Below are positions 11,252 to 26,100 of a stretch of 64,000 bases of DNA, one piece after another (the first letter of the stretch is position 1; each line of letters starts with the position of its first letter). This DNA is from Paramecium tetraurelia (Eukaryota > Ciliophora > Oligohymenophorea > Peniculida > Parameciidae), in NCBI RefSeq assembly GCF_000165425.1, contig NW_001799511.1, positions 36,425 through 100,424 on the forward strand, in the 5' to 3' direction. Under the pieces are notes generated by a model. The model was not told the DNA's origin. It made no database searches and saw only the letters and a program-made list of their open reading frames with translations. The position numbers and the translations under genes are program-made.

Positions 11252-12159
11252 TCATTACAATTTATTGAAATAAATAATTAAATCAATTACGATGATTGTC
11301 ATATTGTCTTTTTTATAATTAGTTTATTATTTTTATGCTGATTCTAGTAGATATTGTGAAAGACCTTCTTTCTCTTTAAAATTCTCCCAATTCATGAGAA
11401 GATTCTGAAGTGTTTAGATGGTAATGACATCCCAAAAACCATCGGTGGCTAGAATTAAATATTTAGAGTTTTCGGTCAACTACAATTTAGTGATTTCAGG
11501 GATGGCAGTTAATCCATGTTCTACGTACTTTGGATCACCAAAAGATCTGCTTACTGCCAATTCTCCATTAATTCTAGCCTAATTTCTTTTTAATTGTGTT
11601 TATACTTAATGGTCAAAACAAATCCGTGGTTGTCAATAATTCTTTTTGACTCATCCACTCTATCAGGCTTATGTTCCTAATTTAATTTAGTGATTTAGAA
11701 ATCTTTATCAATCAATACGCAGGCACTGTCACCAACATTGATTACAAATAACTCTTTACCTACATTGATAACACAAAGAGCAGTGGAGCCTCCGTCTTTC
11801 ATCAACAGATGTTACTATTTCAGAATGTCAATATTCATTTAATTAAAACCTAATTTATATAAGGGTTATCAATACTCTCTAAAATGGCCTACTCAATATC
11901 AACATTGAAAAACTAATTATTTTTCAAACGATAGTGCAGTTGTTCTCGAAGTAACTTGGACACATATGACCCACCATGCCCATCAAAGACCCCAAAATAA
12001 AATTACTATTATTTTCCATCAAAGTCTGCGATGGCTTAAAACTAGTCAGTTATTGCAATTACAACATACCCTATCTTCCATAGTGATTCTTCCACATCTT
12101 TTAGCACTAACCTCACCATAAGTTATATTGTCGATCTTTAATTACATCGAAATAGTCAT
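11252..12159 (-). CDS. PP2C-family protein phosphatase (PPM type)
   Basis: About 277 residues after introns 12042-12069, 11850-11875 and 11586-11605 (the last only 20 nt). PP2C enzymes are Mg/Mn-dependent Ser/Thr phosphatases. The motifs appear in order: EVSAKRCGRITMEDR, FGVFDGHGGSYVS with the metal-binding DGHGG, a GGSTALCV strand, VGDSACVL, ARINGELAVSRSFGDPK, LILATDGFWDV, and the final DNMTIIVI with its metal Asp. All expected acidic residues are present, so it should be active. It is small, with almost no extension beyond the catalytic core. The start at 12159 is the first ATG; a second lies four codons in. Confidence 0.9.
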
Positions 12160-12313
12160 AATATTCCCTCAGATAGCCAATAAAAAGTATACTTGCCATC
12201 ACTGTCTAAGTAAGGGGAAGTTTTCTCTGAAGAACTCGAGCTCGTTAATTCGATTTTTAACTTATAAGTCTTTTTCATGCAGTGCAACCAATTTATAAAA
12301 TAATAATATAAAA

Positions 12314-13804
<1,491 letters not shown>

Positions 13805-13814
13805 AAATTTATTA
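13805..13814. promoter_or_regulatory. 10-bp gap between two divergent start codons
   Basis: Only 10 bp separate the ATG of the CDPK gene (minus) from the ATG chosen for the OLA1-like GTPase (plus). If both starts are right, each promoter must lie inside the other's 5' region. The OLA1 start is supported by the conserved N-terminal segment ([14 protein letters not shown]). The CDPK could start further in. Confidence 0.4.
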
Positions 13815-14996
13815 ATGGCCCAATTGACTCGTATCAGTTCAAGTTTGAAAATGGGAATTGTGGGCATGGCCAACGTCGGTAAGGTAACATAATTCAATTC
13901 TATGAAGAGTTCTACATTCAACATGTTGAGCAAACAATCAGTGCCAGCTGAAAACTTCCCATTTTGCACCATTGATCCAAATTAAGCAGTAGTCAAGGTC
14001 CCTGATCCCAGATTTGATTATCTATGTTAGATTTTCAAACCCAAGTCACAGGTCTTCTCTACTCTAAGTATTATCGATATTGCAGGGTAATCATGAAAAT
14101 AATAATAGTTTAGTGAAAGGAGCATCTGAAGGATATGGATTAGGAAATGAATTTTTGGCTCACATCCAAGCTGTTGATGGGTTGTATCAGGTTGTGAGAG
14201 CATTTGAGAAGGAGAAAATTGTACATACTGAAGGCACCATGGATCCAATAAGAGATTTATAGATTATTTCAGAAGAATTAATGGCCAAGGATTATCAGTT
14301 TGTTTCAAAGAGAGTCGATGAATACAGCAAAAAAATTAAAAAGTATGAAGCTAATAAAAATGTTTCAGTCGAAGCCAGAGAAATGGTAGAATAATATAAA
14401 GTCTTACAAAAATGCGATGAACTATTGAAAAAGAAATAATGGGTTCGATATCAAAAATGGACTGATTAAGAATAAATACAATTAAGGAAAATTTAATTAT
14501 TAACTGCAAAGCCATCCATTTACTTAATAAATTTATCCAAAGAGGATCATGATGCCTATGCAGCTAAGAAACAAAATAAGTATGCAAAACCTATTGAATA
14601 ATGGGTATCCAAAAATAGTCCAGACAGCAAAATAGTCTATTACTCTGTTGAAAATCAGGACGAATAATAATTATTAGATCAAATTATCATTGCAGGATAC
14701 GATTTATTAGGTTTGATCAGATTTTTCACTGTTGGTTCTGATGAAGTTAGAAGTTGGACTGTCAAGAAAAACATCAAAGCACCTCAAGCAGCTGCTGTCA
14801 TTCATTCAGATTTTGAAAAAGTATTATTTATAATAATAAGGGATTTGTTAATGCTGAAGTCATGTCTTTTGAAAAATTCAAAAAGCTTGGGGATAATGCT
14901 TTGGATGTCTATGAAAAGAAGTTTTCAAAAGAAGGAAAAGATTACATCGTGAAAGACGGTGATATTATCCACTTTAAAACCAAGTCATTTAAATGA
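13815..14996 (+). CDS. Obg-like ATPase 1 (OLA1 / YchF family)
   Basis: About 371 residues after introns 13884-13907, 14087-14108 and 14821-14840. OLA1 is a TRAFAC-class P-loop protein that prefers ATP and binds ribosomes. The P loop GMANVGKSSTFN is intact once the first intron is removed. Other family marks are [10 protein letters not shown], the switch segment IIDIAGLVKGAS and the C-terminal TGS-like domain ending [18 protein letters not shown] and IHFKTKSFK. In the family the G4 motif NxKE is altered, and here it reads NLSKED, as expected for ATP preference. The start ATG at 13815 gives the conserved lead into the P loop; a second in-frame ATG lies at 13851. Confidence 0.9.
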
Positions 14997-15080
14997 GTCT
15001 AAGTGTTTGTTTATATTTATAATTGTTAATTTAGAATATTATAATAGTCTTATATCTTATACTTTTGAACTATATAGATA

Positions 15081-17064
15081 TCAAATAAAGTCTAACTTTT
15101 ATTATTGCTACTATGCTGATTGTTATGGTTATGATTTTTAACCTACTGCCAAATTAAGTATATTGTCAAATTCATTTTCTGGTTTCTTTTATTAATTAGA
15201 AATATCTAAAATAATAAATCAATGTTACTGCTAATGACTGGATATTATTACTAAGGGAATCCCTATTATTGATAGGGTTGATTCTATTAGTATGGGATAG
15301 GTTAAGTTGGTTATTGTTAGAATGCTTAATACTTCATTTGTTGTTATCCAAACTATTATTGTTGATATAATTATTGTAACTTTTAATAGAATAAATTATT
15401 ACATTTTATTATGGGGGATATTACTACTGAGGGGGATATTGTTGTTATTAAGGAGGATATTGTTATTAGGGTGGGTATTATTATTAAGGAGGGTATTATT
15501 ATTATTAAGGAGGGTATTACTATTGTTATTAAGGAGGGAATGCGTTCAAAGCAGAATAATTGGATTATTGTTGAACTTATGAAATAGGGGGTTGCCCATA
15601 AAGTTAGGATTGAATTGGTTATTATCCAAATTACTAAACTGGAGGTATTTATGAAATTGGTGGTATCTATGAAATAGGGGGTATTTATTATTATTATTGA
15701 GTGATTGTTTGTGGCACTTATTATTATTATTGTTATGGTGAAGGACCAGTCATATCGACTTCAAATAAATCAATTCTTAGAGACTATAAACATTCAAATT
15801 TTACATGTTTTATTATTTTTCAGGTTAAACAGCCTATGTTGGTTAAGGTCCCTTCTATTATGCGGCTGGTTTTGGTTCATCATACTCAAATAAATTTAAC
15901 AAGTCTATCTATTGAGGTTTTGGCTATATAGGTTGTTGAAACTGTTAGGGTTGTGATTATCCGGGAGGTGGAATACTAAAGGGATTTTATTATTATTGGA
16001 AGGGGGCTTGTTATGCAATTTGTGGTTGGGGTTATGGTTGTGGAAGGACTTGTTATTATGGTTATTATGCTTGTTCTGGTCTGAACGGATCAGGTTTTTT
16101 GTGCTTCTTCAACACTTCATATCGAGCAAAGGTCTAATAAATCATAAAACAGGTGTACTTTAAGTAAATCATCATTCAATTCTAAGCAAAAGTTCATCAA
16201 ACCCTCATCGTTGTTTCCCATGTCAGTGATCAAACTATTTATAAGTAAAATAGGGTACTTTCTTAGCTTTTCTTCGACTCCTCTCAAAGTGGTGATCATA
16301 TCTTTGAGGATTTCGTTCTTGCTTGCATCTTCTTGTGGATTTGCATTGTCAATGATTTCCTAGGGTGAATAAATTGGGATACATTGGTCAAGGTGATGTT
16401 GGATTTGACTATTTCTAGATCACGTCGGAGTTTATCGTTTTTGGAGCTGCCCTTGTTATATTAAATAGGAATTCTTACAGATCCTAAACTGTTTGTTCTT
16501 GCTCCTGAAGAGTATGCGGGTTGTGGCTTTCTGAGTACTGCATATTTGCTATCGTAATTATGGGGTATTTGATCTAAAAAGCAGATGCTAGAAGACAGTT
16601 ACGTTTAGGAGTGATTTTTTGCAAGAATTGGAAGAAGGCAGGAAATAGATCCTGGTGTGATTGCATAAGTGACTTGAGTACTGCGATCACTTAGAGTAAT
16701 CTTTGCTACATCTAATGGGTGTAAATGAGTGAATTACTTGGGCATTCATTTGTGGGTTGAGGAGGGTATTGAGTCTTTGAAGAAAGTCATTGGTAGCAAT
16801 CTGAGTGTAGAATGGTGTTTCGCAAGTGAAAGCAAGATATTCAATAAGCTCCATAGTGAGGGCTTGCACCTTGCCATTACGAAGCTGCATGAGTCTCTTG
16901 CCTATTGCCTAGACTGCAAATTTCGATCTATGGTTTGAATTACAATCTTACTAGTCTGCTCTTAGGTTGACAAGATCAGCCACCTATTTCATTAGTTTCT
17001 AATCCGGCATTTAGAGTGTATCCGCAGTCGCCTCATTGACTGCTCTCTCGATAGGATTCTCCAT
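15081..17064 (-). CDS. VHS-GAT domain endosomal sorting adaptor (TOM1/GGA-like)
   Basis: About 601 residues after seven introns (15206-15228, 15380-15402, 15776-15804, 16134-16158, 16360-16382, 16574-16602, 16712-16737). Residues 1-150 form a VHS domain (ALTMELIEYLAFTCETPFY, then LLQVIAVLKSLMQ). Residues about 210-300 form a GAT three-helix bundle (KLRRDLEIVKSNITL ... MITTLRGVEEKLRKYPIL). Such proteins bind ubiquitinated cargo on endosomes. The remaining half is a Pro/Gln tail with clathrin-box-like motifs LFEYD and LFEVD and repeats of YPPQQQ at about 15410-15540; it ends KPENEFDNILNLAVG. Almost all tail Gln codons are TAA or TAG. The tail was at first mistaken for a plus-strand Gly/Tyr protein. 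Confidence 0.82.
15405..15545 (-). repeat. Short tandem repeats coding YPPQ-rich units
   Basis: Five to six imperfect units of 15-21 bp lie inside the tail of the VHS-GAT gene. Each unit encodes Tyr-Pro-Pro followed by three to five Gln, mostly written TAA. Unit lengths vary by whole codons, which suggests repeat expansion and contraction under frame constraint. Confidence 0.7.
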
Positions 17065-17177
17065 CTTTTTTTAATTTAAATTTTACAAAATACTAAAATG
17101 AGGGGGGTATAGAAGGAAGAAGTGTCAAACAGAATAGTAAGAGAGATATTTTGTATATATATAAATTTTATATAAAA

Positions 17178-20100
17178 ATGGCATAAATTTCATAAAAGCA
17201 AAGAGGTGTCTTCTCTGAAGTCTTAGACCCAACTTTACCCAGTGAATACAATGTCAAGAATTACAATCAGGGTCCATCACCTGATTTGATCATGACAACC
17301 ATAAATCGATAAACGATTCCTAAGGCAATCTCCTTGCAACGGTTACAAACATCAAGCTCCAGTAGACAGCAATTGCGATCTGATTTAGCATCTCGACAAG
17401 TACCAAGGAATCAGTTGAAGACAAGACAAAAAAACGAACAAGTTACAAGTGTAGAACCGAAAGTAAATTACTTTATGCCATTTTTAGGTGATATTACCAT
17501 ATGATCCCATTCCTGGTGAAGTCCCAAGGAAGGTGGCTATTGATAGAAAAAGAAAGGAGTTTCGATCTCTTGATTTTAATAGATTACTTCAGGAAGCTGG
17601 AATTGAATTTAAATAGAAGGATTAAAGTGTAGAGTGGTTGAAACTTGAATATTTTGATGATACCACATTTGATGACAACAGTAATGAAGATTGGATAAGG
17701 AGAGAAGAGGATGAAGAAGGAATCAAGCATCCTCTTTTAGGTTTAGGATTGAGAGGAGATGAATATTAATATATGGAAATATTGGAGTACAAAGATGATA
17801 AGTTTATTGGCAAATGGTTGAAAGATGATGTTAAATTAGAATTGCATAGATTATACATTTGTTTTGATGCAGAAGATCCACGTAAATATGTCAAAAGATT
17901 GAAGAATGCATTTTAGTAGAGGATATTTGCTGATGCTCTTGTTAGATACAACTATTACATAGATAACATGTCCTTGTTTGATCTCAGTGAATTAGACAAT
18001 GAATAAAAGAAAAGAATTGAACAGAATGCAAAGACCAAGAAACTAGAAGCTATGGAAACTACTTAATTGCTTCTTGAAGTTAATATGGATTTCCAGAGAA
18101 CTATGAATAAGATCATATTTGATAAATACTTAGATGATGAGTAACAAGATGAAAATTATCCAAAATTGAGATTGCCTGCAAAAGAGAGAAAGAGAGATGT
18201 TCGTTATTATGGCTGGATGGAACTTGAAGCATCCAAAGGAGTCATGGAAAAATGGATGTTTAAATATGATGAACCATTCATTAGAAAACCTTTGACTTTT
18301 GACGAATTAAATAAGAATTTTGGATTTTCCACTTTATATGTGAGTTAAGAGGTTGTCAAGGCTTTATAAGATATCAGACATGAATGCAATTAAGTTTTAA
18401 AAGAGAGTTTGTTTGATTTCTCTAAAAGAGAAGGTGCATTACATTTAGATGAATTCAAACACATGTAAGAAAATGCAACCACATCATTGATGTATCAATT
18501 AAAAGGTACCTGGGTGCCTACTATGATCAAAATTATAAAAGATAGGTTCGCTGAAATTGGAAAGGGATGGTTCAACATGAAAGAAACATCAAAAATCACC
18601 TATGACTTTGGTAAATTGAAGCGTATGTTAACAGTTATTAGATTGATGATGCAAGACACAATTACAACACTTATGAAATCTAATTTCGATAGATATTAAA
18701 AGACAATTTAAAGCAATATACCTGTAAATGTAGATATAAAAAACACAGATTGGGTGTTGAATAAATATGATGATGGATTTCTGGCAGACAATAGAGTTTA
18801 AGTTTTTAGTCATGATAGAAAACTACCCTTATTTTAAATAGAACTATTAGCGAAAGATGATTTCTTCTAATACACCACTAATCCAACTTTATATGTCTTA
18901 ATATCGTTGCAAGCCATGAAGAAAGCTGTTGATGAAATGGCTAAGATTCCAGATTTAGAGCCAAGAATCTTGTCTGATTTACATAAATCTCAGAAATTAG
19001 AAACATTCATTAAGGCTCCAATGATGCCAATCTAAGAACCTGTGGAACCAGATCCTAACGAAAGACCCAGGAAATTTGCAGATGAAAATAAATGGGTTTG
19101 GGATACGTACTATTGTATCAAAGCATCAATTGAAGATGCCTTATAACCATTGGAGTAATACAAGACTGTTTTTAATAAATACATCCCAGTCTTAAAATTG
19201 AGACCAGATGATGTGGCTAGAGACATTGAACTAGAAGATCCTCCAAGAGAATTTGAATCAATTCGTGATGAAATCATTAAAGCTACTTAGAAGGAAAAAT
19301 AATTAAATGAAGAAATTTTGGATTCTATTCATGTAGGTATGTTCGAAATACATTTGAATGAAGCTAAAGGAATATTGATAGAAAGATACTAAGGTCTTTA
19401 GAAAAATCTAATTGATCTTATTGCTAGAAGAGCTAGAAATACAAGTATCAGAATATTTTAAGAATTTGGAGATATCAAGAAGACAATTCTTGAAGAACCA
19501 GATACAATAGAAAAGTTGACAATATTAAAGGAATATATAGGAAATTTACCACAGGAGTTGGAGAAGATGAAAATAAAAATGAATTAATTATTTGATGTGT
19601 TCAAAATGTTGGAGGAATTCAATTACAGATTTCCTTTGGACGATTTCCAAAGAAGATGGAAGATTTTTGGAAGTCCAAAGGAAATAAAGGAGATGGTTGA
19701 GGTGAGAAATGGATAATTGGAGAAATTGAAAGTGAAATTCTCAGATGATGCAAAAGTTCAACAAGAAGATTTTAGAGAGTAGATTGAAAATTTGGAGAGA
19801 ACTATTCAAGAATTTCATAAACATCAAGATGTGAGCAAGAATAAGGATATGGCTGAAGTGGTTGAATATGTGATGAAATAAATCAGTGAATTTCAAGAAT
19901 AAGCTAGCAAATTCAATATGCAAGAGGCATTATTTGATAAACCACAAACTGATTATTCAAAATTGAACTCTATGTCTAGGGAATTCAAACCCTATTATGA
20001 TTTATGGTCAAGTACTTATAAATTTAAGAGCGGCATCAAATTATGGTTGAATGATGATTTCATGAATGTTGATGCTGATGAGTGTGAAAGGATTGTTGAA

Positions 20101-23100
20101 GAGGGTGTCAAAAATATCTAGACTGCTATGAGAACAATTCAAGTAACAGGTATACAGAAGATTGCTGAGGCAGTAAAAGCAGAGATTGATGAATTTAGAC
20201 CAAAAGTGCCTTTATTGTCAGCTCTTAGGAAAAAAGGTATGACTGTTAGACATTGGACTTAGGTGTCTTAATTGAAAGGTTTAGATCATGTCATCAATCC
20301 AGATGAGTAGGGATTCAATTTTTAGACAATTTTGAATGGTGGGTTCATGGATGTGATTGACAAGGTTGTTAATATTGGAGAAACTGCTAGTAAAGAGTAC
20401 TAAATAGAAATGATGCTTGATAATATGCTTAATGCTTGGGAGAATATTAAATTTTAATGTGTTTAATACAAAAACACATTTATTCTTAAAGGGTTTGATG
20501 AAATTCAGATTGTCTTGGATGAACACATTATTAATACATCAGCAATGGTATTCTCTCCATTTAAGAAATTTTTCGAAGAAAGAATCAGTGAATGGGATAA
20601 GTCATTGAGAAAGATTCAAGATATATTAGAAGAATGGGCTAAATTTTAGTAGTAATGGATGTATTTGCAACCCATTTTTGATTCTCAAGATATTGCTAAG
20701 TAATTGCCTGCAGAAACCAAGAAATTTAAAACAGTTGATCAAACCTGGAGAACTACAGTGACACAGGCCAAGGCAAAGGAGAAAGTATTGGATGTTTGCA
20801 TTGAGGATGGGTTATGGGAAAGATTGCATGAAGCCAATAAGACATTGGAAATGGTCCAAAAAGAATTGAACAATTATTTGGAAAAGAAAAGAGAGAAGTT
20901 TGCAAGATTTTACTTTTTATCTAATGACGAATTGCTAGAAATTTTATCCTAAACTAAAGAACCAACAGCAGTCTAACCTCATCTTAAGAAAGTGTTTGAG
21001 AATATCAACTCAATAGAATTTGATAAGGATAAGAAAATCCATGCTATGTTTTCAGCTGAAAAGGAGAAAGTACCTTTTGCCAAAATAGTGGATCCAAACA
21101 AAAAGAATGTTGAAGAATGGATGAATGAAGTTGAAAATATGATGAGGTTATCAGTTAGATAAGCATTAATGGTTAGTATTGAAAATTATACACAAGTAAA
21201 AAGAGAAGAATGGGTTTTGAAACACCCAGGTTAATGTGTGTTGAATGGATCGTAAGTGCATTGGACAAAAGAAGTAGAAGCAGCTATTGATTAATAGAAT
21301 CTTAAAGGATATTTCAAAAGATTAGAAGATCAACTAGGTTCATTAGTTGATTTGGTTAGAACTAAATTATCAAAACAAGCAATGGTTACAATCAATGCTT
21401 TGATTGTTATTGATGTGCATGCCAAAGATGTCGTATAGAAGATGGTGGAGAGTGAAGTGTATGACAAATTTGCCTTTGAATGGATATCGCAATTAAGATA
21501 TTATTGGGAAAATCAATTGGTAGATTTTGATTGCTGGGTCAAATGTGTATAAACTAATTTCCCATATGGTTATGAATATCTAGGAAATACACTCAGATTG
21601 GTTATTACACCTTTGACTGATAAATGTTATATGACATTGATGGGTGCGTTAAGATTAAATTTGGGAGGAGCTCCAGCAGGACCAGCTGGTACTGGTAAAA
21701 CTGAATCAACTAAGGATTTGGCAAAGGCATTGGCAAAATAATGTGTGGTGTTCAATTGTTCAGACTCTATGGATTTTATTATGGTTGGCAAGTTCTTTAA
21801 GGGATTAGCATCTGCTGGTGCTTGGGCTTGTTTTGATGAGTTCAATCGTATCAATATTGAGGTGTTATCAGTTATTGCATAGTAATTGCTAGTGCTATTT
21901 GGAGAAAAAGCAAAGGGAACTCCTTAAGTAGAATTTGAAGGTTCATTCATTAAAATCTTACCTACTTTTTCAGTGTTTATTACAATGAATCCTGGTTATG
22001 CTGGAAGAACAGAATTACCTGATAATTTGAAGGCACTCTTTAGACCAGTGGCTATGATGGTTCCAGATTATGCTATGATTGGTGAAATTATGCTCTATTC
22101 ATTTGGTTTTAAATTAGGTAGAGATCTATCAAAAAAGATGGTTACTACATTCAAATTGAGTTCAGAATAATTGTCATCCCAAGATCACTACGATTATGGT
22201 ATGAGGGCAGTAAGATCTGTGATTAATGCAGCAGGTCTATTAAAAGTGTAATTCCCAGATATGAATGAAGAATAATTATTATTAAGAGCACTTAGAGATG
22301 TAAATGTACCTAAATTTTTGAAAGACGATTTACCATTATTTGAAAACATCATCTCAGATTTATTCCCTGGGTTAGAGAGACCACAATATGATTATGGTAA
22401 GTTGATTCCAGAATTATCATTGTAATGCGAGAAGTACGTGTTCAAGGAATAGCCTTATCCTGTTTAACCTGTACAACCATTCATTGATAAGGTACTACAA
22501 CTCTATGATACAATATAAGTCAGACATGGATTGATGTTGGTGGGTCCAACAGGAGGTGGCAAAACAACTAATTACTAGATCCTCTCAAAATCAATGACAA
22601 AGTTAGGAGAAGCCAATGGTTTTTATAAAGTACACACCCACATATTGAATCCTAAATCAATCACTATGGGTTAGTTATATGGTCAATTCAATGAATAAAC
22701 TCATGAATGGACTGATGGAGTTTTGGCCTATATGGTGAGAGAAGCAGTTAAAGACACAAGCTCAGACAGACATTGGATAATGTTTGACGGACCTGTCGAT
22801 GCTTTGTGGATAGAATCCATGAATACTGTATTGGATGACAACAAGAAGCTATGTTTAAATAGTGGTTAAATCTTGACATTGACTCAATACATGACCATGA
22901 TGTTTGAAGTCGAAGATTTGGCTGTTGCTTCACCAGCCACTGTCTCAAGATGTGGTATGGTTTACATGGAGCCTAGAGCCATGGGTATACAACCATTAAT
23001 TGATTCCTATGTTTAAAGGTTTCCTACAAACATCAAAAATTAAGAAAAAAGGATGTGTTGAATAATTTGACTAAGTGGTTCCAATAATATGTGGATGAGG

Positions 23101-26100
23101 CACTGGAATTTACATACAAGCATTGTAAAGAAGTTATTCCTACAATGAGAAACAATTTAGTTTAATCATAATAGAGAATCATTGACAGTTTAATTTCTCC
23201 ATATGTTGAAACTGAAATTAAGAAAGTCTCAGTTGATGAACTTGATCAATTGAATCAGAATATTGAATACTACTTCCATTATTCATTAGTTTGGAGCATT
23301 ATGGTAACAGGAGATTTCTAAAGTAGATAAAAATGTGATAAGTTCCATAGATAATAGATGTAAAAATATAGAGCCAATTTTGAATATCCAAAAGAGGGCT
23401 TGATTTATGATTACTAACTAAATTTATCACCTTGGAGTGATGCATATTAATCATTTGAAATTGATTAGAAATTATAATTCCATGAAATTGTGATTCCTAC
23501 TACTGATTCCACTCGTAATATGTATTTGATGAAATTGTTACTTACAAATAATTTCCATGTTTGTTGCCCAGGACCAACAGGTACAGGTAAATCATAGAAT
23601 TCATATCAATTATTGATTATGGGTATGCCTGAAGATTTTCAATATGTTCCCTTAACTTTTAGTGCTTAGACATCCGCAAATCAAACACAAGATACAATTG
23701 ACTCTTGGATTGACAAAAGAAGAAAAGGAGTTAGAGGGCCTCCAGTTGGAAAGAGATAAGTTATTTTCGTAGATGATCTAAACATGCCCAAGAAAGAAGA
23801 GTATGGTGCTTAGCCACCAATAGAATTGATCAGATAAATATTAGATCATTAGGGTTGGTATAATAGATAAGATCTGTAATTTGTGAAATTAGAAGGTTTG
23901 CTCATCCTGTCTGCTATGGGACCATCCTGGTGGTGGTAGAAGTAATATTACAGGCAGAGCTGTTCGACACTTCAATGTCTTAGCATATACAGAATTGGAT
24001 GAAGATGTCATTAAATCAATATTTTCAAAAATAATTTAATTTTTCTATAAGAAATTTACTGAACCAGTTTAAATGTTATAGATGCAACTTATTAATAGTG
24101 TGTTAAGCATTTATAATTCAGTCAGAAGAGACTTGTTGCCTACTCCATCAAAAAGTCATTACACCTTCAATCTCAGAGACATAAACAAAGTGTTTTAAGG
24201 AATTTGCAGTATCTTACCTAAAAACTGTTAAGATCCTGCTCAATTAGTTAAACTATGGTATCATGAAAATATGAGAGTATTCCATGATAGATTGATTAAT
24301 GAATAAGATCGAGTCTATTTCAAATAACTACTCACTCAATTCTTCGTTGATTTTGGATTGAAATAGGAAGAAGTATTAGATTAGGAGAGAATATATCTTT
24401 TGTGATTTTCTAGGTAACAGAGACTTAGATGTGAGACCATATGTTTAAGTATAAGGAGATCTTCAATATTTTGTTGGGTAGATGGAAGAATTATTGGATT
24501 AATATAATAAAGATGTTGGAAGTGGCAAGAAATAGATGAAATTAGTTATGTTCTTGGATGCTTGTGAACACATAACAAGAATTAGTAGAATTCTAAGACA
24601 ACCTGGTGGAAATGCTTTATTGCTTGGTATTGGTGGTAGTGGTAGATAATCATTGACTAAGATGGGTACTTATTTGTAGAATTACAAATAACAATAGATT
24701 GAGGTTCTTAAGAATTATAATATGAGGGCTTGGAGAGATGATGTCAAGAAGATTATTATGTTGGCTGGTGTTGAAAATAAGTGTGTTTCATTTGTGTTTG
24801 TAGATACTCAAATAATCAATGAATAGATGTTGGAAGATATCAATGGTATTTTGAATTCTGGAGATGTCACAAATCTCTACAATGACAAAGATAATGAGGA
24901 TATCACTTAGGCTTGTAAAGCCGAATGTATTAAAAAAGGACTTCCTCCTAATAGAATGAATATCTTCTCTGTCTATTTGGCAAGAGTCAAAAAGAATATG
25001 CATATGGTTATTGCCATGTCACCAATAGGAGATGCGTTTACCACAAGATTAAGAATGTTCCCATCTTTAGTGAACTGTTGTACTATTGATTGGTTTACTG
25101 AATGGCCAGAAGAAGCACTTGAAGGTGTTGGAAGAGGATAACTCGTAGAAGTGGCTTAACAATTAGATTTGGATATCAAAAATACAAGATTGGTAGATAT
25201 GTTCAAGTATATGCATAAATTTGTTGAAAAATTATCATTACAATATAAGTCTGAACTTAGAAGAATTAATTATGTTACTCCAACATCTTATTTAGAATTA
25301 TTGAGTTTATACATCAATATTGTACAAGATAAAAGAAATGACTTAAAAGCTTAGATTCTTAGACTTAAAAATGGTTTGGATAAATTATAAGATGCAAATA
25401 AGGCTGTAGCTGAAATGAAAATAGTCTTGGAGAAAATGTAGCCTGAATTAGAATAAGCATAAATTGAAACAACCAAGATGATGGAGCATTTGAAAGTGGA
25501 AAAAGAAGAAGCTGATCAAACTTAAAGAGTTGTAGCAGTGTAAGAAGCTGAAGCCACTCAATAAGCCAGAGAAGCTAATTAAGTTGCTTAAGAGGCAGCT
25601 GAAAGAGTCAGAGTGGCAAACGAAGAGTTAGCCCAAACATTATTGAAAGTGAAGGAATTATAGAAGGATCACTTGGTTGAATTGAAATCATTATCATCTC
25701 CACCTGAGGCCGTCAAAGTAGTTTTAGCAGGTGTTGTCATACTTACAACTGACTACATTAAGAAGTCTGGAGGTGAAATTATCACTTAGCCAGTACCTAA
25801 TTAAATTGGTAAGAAGGAGGAGAATTACTTTGAAACAGCTAAGAAATATTTACTTAATGATGTAAACTCATTGTTATAAATGTTGTTGGAAAAGTTTGAT
25901 AAAGAAAATATCAATCCATCTGCTATTATTAAGATGGAATAGAAAGTTACTTGTCATCCAAAATTCAATCAGAATGATGCATTCCAAGGATCCAAAGCTA
26001 CAGGTTATCTGTTTGGATGGTGTAAATGTATGTATGACTTCTACAAGGTGTATACTGAAACTAAACCTTTAAGAGAAAAGTTAGCACTTATGACCAAAAT

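Noticed and set aside
15220-16100. A plus-strand Gly/Tyr/Cys-rich reading with repeated GGYYYQ units and about nine in-frame TGA codons, which looked like a recoded or selenocysteine protein.
   Set aside because: It is the antisense of the Pro/Gln tail of the VHS-GAT gene. On the minus strand the frame is continuous, has canonical introns and ends in a sensible TGA.
23900-24420. Programmed +1 frameshifting as in Euplotes.
   Set aside because: The sites lack the AAA-TAA or AAA-TAG context of Euplotes, and most have no stop codon at the shift, so error or decay is more likely until reads are checked.
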